Source: Bacillota bacterium | GTDB lineage: Bacteria > Bacillota > Clostridia > TANB77 > CAG-465 | Length of the DNA: 43,098 nucleotides | Assembly: GCA_023460235.1 (NCBI GenBank) | Contig: JAEWRE010000033.1 | Coordinates: 1-43,098, forward strand | Direction: 5' to 3' | Shown: in pieces, positions 41,802 to 43,098 of the stretch | How positions within the stretch are numbered: position 1 is the stretch's first letter | Layout of the letters: each line of letters begins with the position of its first letter | Position numbers and translations under genes: made by a program | Notes under the pieces: generated by a model | Told to the model about the DNA's origin: nothing | The model's database searches: none | The model's input: the letters and a program-made list of their open reading frames with translations, nothing else

Positions 41802-43098
41802 ATGAAATTAAATTATAATAAAAAGGAAATAAAAGGTATAACTTTGATTGTGTTAGTAATTACGATAATAGTAGTTATAATACTAGCAACAGCAATAATA
41901 ATAGGATTAAGTAAAAATAATCCAATGGATAGTGCAAAAAAAGCAAAGTTTATAGCTAACTTCACTAATGTAGAAGAGGCAGTTGGAGTATATTCAATGA
42001 GCAAATTGTCAGCAGATAATACTGAATATCAACTACCACTGAGTACTAAAGTGTCATTGAGTGAAAAGCAAGATATAAAGAAAAATGTACCAACACTTGT
42101 AGCAAAAATAGCAGAGCTAAATCCGGGTAAAACGATAGATGATATAGATTTGTATCACATAGACCCAACACTAATTGGAGCAGAAAGTTTGTATAAATCT
42201 AAAACAAAAGGCTACTTAATAGATATCTCAACAAGACAAATATATGATTATAGTGGAGAATATTTTGAAGAAGCAAGATGGCATACATTAGACTCAGGAA
42301 TAAAAAATGGAACACTACCAGAGATAGTAGATGATGTTGTAGATACATGGGATGGCTGGATTAAGCTAACACTGTTTTACCCATCAAACTCAACTGAGAG
42401 AAAATGGAGACTAGGTGAGGCCGGAGAAATAAGAACAGCGACATATAACAACTGGCAAGATTATACAGGACCAATAACAGTAAGACTATCAGATGTAGAG
42501 AATATATGGATAAGTTATGTAGTAGATAATAAGAAAGTAGTAATACCACCACTAGGAAAAGTAGTAGTAGATATACGAGCTGACTCAAGTCTATCAAGTA
42601 CGGCAACAAGTGTAAAAGTAAATATAGTATATGATGAAAGTGCAACAGTAAAAGAATATAAAGTAGGAGATGGAAACTGGCTAGCATATACAGGAGAATT
42701 TACAGTAACAGAACCATCATTAGTACAAGCAAGAGCAACAAAACCAGATAATGTATATGATACAAATGGAAATATACTTCAAACAAGAAATGCGGTAGGA
42801 ACAGACGCATATTACGTGGGATATGCTAGTAGCACAAACCCAGGTGGAGGAACTGGAAACCCAGGAGGCGGAACAGGAAATCCAGGAGGTGGAGAAAGTG
42901 GATATCCAAATAGTGGAGATCCATCAACAGGAGGAACAAATCTTCTATGTGGAGACTTAGTACCAGCATTGCCAACAATAACATGGACACCAACAGCTAA
43001 AGCTAGTAGTGTGAGTGTTAGTGTAAATGCACCAGTAAATGCAGATAGAGTATATGTAAAAGTGGGAGACTCAGGTTATGCAAGATATCAATCACCAA
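41802..43098 (+). CDS. Pilin-like surface protein with Ig-like modules (3' end outside window)
   Basis: 432 codons are visible and the frame is open at the window end. The N-terminus is a type IV prepilin-like leader, KEIKG|ITLIVLVITIIVVIILA. It has a short basic leader, Gly12 before the expected cleavage, and a hydrophobic helix to about residue 36, but Val17 replaces the usual Glu at mature position 5. A globular region of unknown type follows (to about 240). Then come an Ig-like or beta module (about 255-330), an NPGGGTG linker and the start of another module (PALPTITWTPTAKASSVSVSV). GGAGG precedes ATG 41802. It resembles the gene at the left edge in codon preference and module style. A pilus-like or membrane-anchored adhesin is inferred. 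Confidence 0.8.
   Translation, partial: MKLNYNKKEIKGITLIVLVITIIVVIILATAIIIGLSKNNPMDSAKKAKFIANFTNVEEAVGVYSMSKLSADNTEYQLPLSTKVSLSEKQDIKKNVPTLVAKIAELNPGKTIDDIDLYHIDPTLIGAESLYKSKTKGYLIDISTRQIYDYSGEYFEEARWHTLDSGIKNGTLPEIVDDVVDTWDGWIKLTLFYPSNSTERKWRLGEAGEIRTATYNNWQDYTGPITVRLSDVENIWISYVVDNKKVVIPPLGKVVVDIRADSSLSSTATSVKVNIVYDESATVKEYKVGDGNWLAYTGEFTVTEPSLVQARATKPDNVYDTNGNILQTRNAVGTDAYYVGYASSTNPGGGTGNPGGGTGNPGGGESGYPNSGDPSTGGTNLLCGDLVPALPTITWTPTAKASSVSVSVNAPVNADRVYVKVGDSGYARYQSP
42837..42899 (+). repeat. Three 21-base repeats coding for NPGGGTG
   Basis: The copies start at 42837, 42858 and 42879; the last reads NPGGGES. They form a flexible Gly/Pro linker between protein modules. Confidence 0.85.

Noticed and set aside
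42361..42687. 108-codon minus-strand ORF opposite the pilin-like gene
   Set aside because: It is a Leu/His/Tyr-rich shadow of the plus-strand gene, with no RBS.
1..43098. DGR reverse transcriptase or template repeat within the window
   Set aside because: No ORF has reverse-transcriptase motifs, and no second copy of the 1870-1975 stretch was noticed. If present they lie elsewhere.
1..43098. The two edge genes as halves of one gene on a small circular element
   Set aside because: The window carries single-copy chromosomal genes (dnaE, pyk, rpmB, nth), so a 43-kb circle is implausible. Paralogues are the simpler reading.
1..43098. CRISPR arrays, insertion sequences, prophage, tRNA or rRNA genes
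   Set aside because: No regular direct repeats with spacers, transposase or phage proteins, or cloverleaf-like GC-rich stretches were found on reading through.

Overview
The window looks like a chromosomal segment of a very AT-rich, anaerobic, spore-forming Firmicute of the class Clostridia, probably an uncultured gut-type organism. The evidence is an oxygen-sensitive class III ribonucleotide reductase with its activase, sporulation genes (spoIVA, a hidden 22-codon spoVM, a BofC-like protein), AGGAGG/AGGTGAT-type ribosome-binding sites, sigma-A promoters with 17-base spacers, and Arg codons that are almost always AGA. No phage, insertion sequence, CRISPR array, rRNA or tRNA was seen.

Layout. 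(1) Bases 1-1988 hold the 3' end of a large surface protein: Ig-like repeats, then a formylglycine-generating-enzyme/C-type-lectin-fold domain. Its last ~35 codons look like the variable region of a diversity-generating retroelement (DGR). (2) Bases 2236-6016 are an anaerobic dNTP operon: a sigma-A promoter with a perfect NrdR box, nrdD, a 94-residue stand-alone copy of the NrdD glycyl-radical tail, nrdG (GTG start) and nrdR. (3) Bases 6012-7513 hold a Crp/Fnr regulator divergent from a ferredoxin-like protein. The two promoters overlap face to face around one 5-4-5 inverted repeat. (4) Bases 7562-16883 hold a two-module NRPS (C-A-PCP-C-A-PCP-reductase, the type that releases peptide aldehydes and pyrazinones), broken by one extra base near 9217 and followed 5 bases later by a 7TM histidine kinase gene. 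(5) Bases 16908-21634 are housekeeping and sporulation genes: nth, spoVM with a sigma-E-like promoter, rpmB, pyk and spoIVA. (6) Bases 21675-29462 hold alr, dnaE, plsY, plsX and an MFS transporter. (7) Bases 29474-31565 are minus-strand: a 5'-nucleotidase-like HAD protein and an SPFH/NfeD membrane pair. (8) Bases 31665-34452 hold a three-gene ABC-2 transporter operon behind a ~180-nt leader with a terminator and a competing hairpin, which is a riboswitch or attenuator candidate. (9) Bases 34504-41514 hold comEC, a BofC-like gene, an unknown secreted protein, a TIGR03960-type radical SAM protein and smpB. (10) Bases 41802-43098 are the 5' end of a second surface protein, with a type IV pilin-like N-terminus, a Gly/Pro linker and Ig-like modules. 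It probably belongs to the same family as the protein cut by the left edge.

How parts work together. NrdR very likely senses nucleotide levels and represses its own operon through the box at 2278. The mini-NrdD could act as a spare glycyl-radical part, as GrcA does for pyruvate formate-lyase. SpoVM and SpoIVA form the spore-coat basement layer, and both are encoded within 4 kb here. The NRPS and the coupled histidine kinase may be a product-sensor pair. The most interesting points are the mini-NrdD, the DGR-type codon signature in the first gene, the reductive NRPS with its frameshift, the hidden in-frame spoVM, and the structured leader before the ABC transporter.
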